Below are positions 61,901 through 64,000 of a DNA stretch of 64,000 nucleotides, piece by piece. Source of the DNA: Atrichornis clamosus (Eukaryota; Chordata; Aves; Passeriformes; Menuridae). A program made the position numbers and the translations under genes. Location: NCBI GenBank assembly GCA_013400975.1, contig WBMZ01014175.1:124340-188339 (forward strand). The letters run 5' to 3'. Each line of letters starts with the position of its first letter. Positions within the stretch are counted from its first letter, which is position 1. A model generated the notes under the pieces. The model made no database searches. It was not told where the DNA came from and worked only from the letters and a program-made list of their open reading frames with translations.

Positions 61901-64000
61901 ATCTAAAATGATCCTTAAAGTAAGTATTAAGCATGCCTGTTTTTAGAGTGTGTATCTTCATGTTCCTGTCTCTTCTCAATCTTTAAAGAAATAAATCTTT
62001 ATGCAAATTGAAAAAAAACTGCTCAAGGTAAAAGTTCAAGAGTATCTAATGTGTTTAAATATTGATGTATATTCTATTGCAATTTTTAAAATGTGCCTTG
62101 CCAGAGCTTTGAGGTGCATGTAAAAATCAATTTAAAAGCACACATAGAGTCTTATGTGGAAGCAGGGACAGAAAATCTTCAGAACTATCAGATTGGGGAA
62201 AGCTTGTTCTCACTAGCTAATTGAGAAAGGTATGATATGATATAAAATGTATATGTCCATTTGTGATTTCCCTTTGTAAACTTAAAGTTGAAAATGGAAA
62301 GTCTTCATTACTTTTGGCACAAGTGATAGAACTGCTAAAGCTCGGTAATGTTTTTGGTAATTCATTTGCATTCATCCAGTGTAATGCAGTATAATTAAAT
62401 AGCTTTTTAGACCAACAAACATTTTACTTAAAAGAATATTTTATGCTGAGGGAAATTTCGTAAGGATAGTATGCCAGGAGAGGGTTTAACCCTAACTCAT
62501 TTTCTCAATTCAGGGGGAAAGGAGAGCTGTAAACTGCAGCTATAAGGATAACACGGTCCTAGTCCAAATGTCCTTGTGCATATTGTTCCACAGAAGTCTT
62601 CAAGGTTCAGTGGATAACTGGCATTTATGGTGGAAACCTAATCTTTGCTCTGGAAATACTGTGTTCAGAAACAAATGTTAAGAAAATTAGGCAGCGGTTA
62701 TGGTGCCACTTTGCTGTGTTGATATTATTTCCTAACTGTGGCCTTTAAAGTTCTGGAGCAGATAGTATGTTAAAATACATAGAATTCTTTGGTCAGACTT
62801 AAGGTTATGTATGTTTCAGCGCTACTACCCATTTAAAAGTATGTAAAAGTATTTAATTAAGCAAATGTGTTACTACCATAATTTTAATGGAATTATTTTG
62901 TTATGTGTTATTATCTCTTAATCTTAGATGATTTGCTGAAATAGTTTGAAACTCACAGTTTAACTGGTGTTGAATATCAGGGGAATATCCTTGAATGTAT
63001 TTCTTTTGTGATACATATTTATAAAGTCTAGAGCCACTGCTATGAATTAATTTGATGATTGGCATATACATGTCAATGATGTCAAGGACAATGACGTAAT
63101 TTTTCCTTAATACTGAATAACAACACTGTAGATCTCCCTTATATGCCTTAAATTAGATAATTAGTGCACCTTATATGAGTTTCTAGGTTTCCTGTGGCAT
63201 AACATGCAGCTTTGAGAAGTACATCTCAATCAGTCTGCCACAAGGATTAGTTTCACTATTTAAAAGTCTAAGGCTGTGTCTATGCTAGTAGATTAACCAA
63301 CAAGCATTTCTAGGCACTGAAATATGATTTTCTATTCTGTTAAACTATTCCTATATTCCCTAAATATAAATAAGCAAATCCTGAACAGTTTCTTGGCACA
63401 GCTTGAAGTTTACTTCACTTGAAGGGCTGTTCCCAATGTTCAGTTTCCTGCAGCAATCCCTATGGAGGACAGTAAGAGAATTTGATCCTAATTTTTCAAT
63501 AGTATTAATCCAACAGGCTACTCCATGCTACTTGTACTTAGGGGAAGTTCCTGGGCATGCTCAGTTAACTAGTGTAGAATGGACATAGCCCTGACAGTGT
63601 TCCTTATACAAGAAATTGAAAGAGAAGACCTTATTCTGTGCAAACTTTATATTTCTGGAAGGCATAGGATCTAAATGAGAGTTTTTTCTAACTTTTCCAT
63701 TAGTTAAATTGGACTAAAACTCTTGTATATTCCTACTCTTAAAATATTGTTCCTTTTAAATGAACTCTCAACTTTTCAACTGAGTGAAAAATAGCAACCG
63801 AGAATAAAAAGACCCCAAACATCTTCAAATTCAAACTCTACCACTTCTATTATGTAATGAAGTATAACTGGTGAAGTCAGTTTGATGTTACCTATGTTAA
63901 TTGAATGGCATGAAATAATATGGTTTGAATCAGAAGAAAATGAAACACAATAGAATCCTTTTCTAACAATAGGTTCTTGCTTTTTACTATACAGAAAGTA
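58926..64000. other. 5-kb AT-rich noncoding stretch
   Basis: No gene is seen. The longest frame is 107 codons on the minus strand (61133-60810), without a recognisable family. A short duplicated 12-mer GGTTAGTGCTAT occurs at 59059-59070 and 59088-59099. An (AAT)n-type patch lies at 60366-60390. Bases 61430-61560 have a MIR-like arrangement (GATGAAGAAAGGGCAAGG, then GCAAGTAGTAGAGCTAGAAG), which is suggestive only. Confidence 0.6.

Overview
This is about 64 kb of vertebrate, non-protein-coding DNA, almost certainly from a passerine bird. Three things point that way: a SINE with a tRNA-Ile head joined to a CR1-type tail (19433-19575), several decayed CR1 LINE fragments, and LTRs of avian endogenous-retrovirus families. 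The sequence is AT-rich and CpG-poor, with scattered homopolymer runs and microsatellites. No operons, bacterial genes, CRISPR arrays or rRNA/tRNA genes are present. I found no convincing host protein-coding exon. The longest open frames free of Ns lie inside an LTR (50086-50580) or look like chance frames of about 100-117 codons. The window therefore reads as intergenic or deep-intronic sequence.

Layout: an LTR fragment (minus) is cut by the left edge at 1-160. A 168-nt pyrimidine tract lies at 5180-5347, and an ancient CR1 fragment (minus) at 7672-7890. A 5' LTR fragment (plus) lies at 18279-18358, the SINE (plus) at 19433-19575, and a complete solo LTR (minus) at 19850-20436. Three LTRs cluster from 27.4 to 33.5 kb: 27360-28130 (minus), 29582-30099 (plus) and 32340-33494 (plus). 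The last contains the 546-bp assembly gap 32562-33107. A truncated LTR (plus) lies at 44565-45038.

The most structured part is 48.6-51.3 kb. A CR1 piece in minus orientation is followed by a plus-strand CR1 copy (49385-51310) that is split by a complete 1090-bp solo LTR (49776-50865). A 5-bp target duplication with one mismatch flanks that LTR. A last CR1 reverse-transcriptase fragment (plus) lies at 58605-58925.

The elements do not work together as a system. They form a layered record of CR1, SINE and ERV insertions in a gene-poor interval. The points most worth checking are the CR1/LTR nest, a 15-mer shared by three LTRs, a perfect hairpin overlapping an LTR poly(A) signal, the long pyrimidine tract, the gap inside an LTR, and one short candidate exon with good splice sites. 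I saw no evidence of a new biological system. Family names are from memory and need a repeat-library search.
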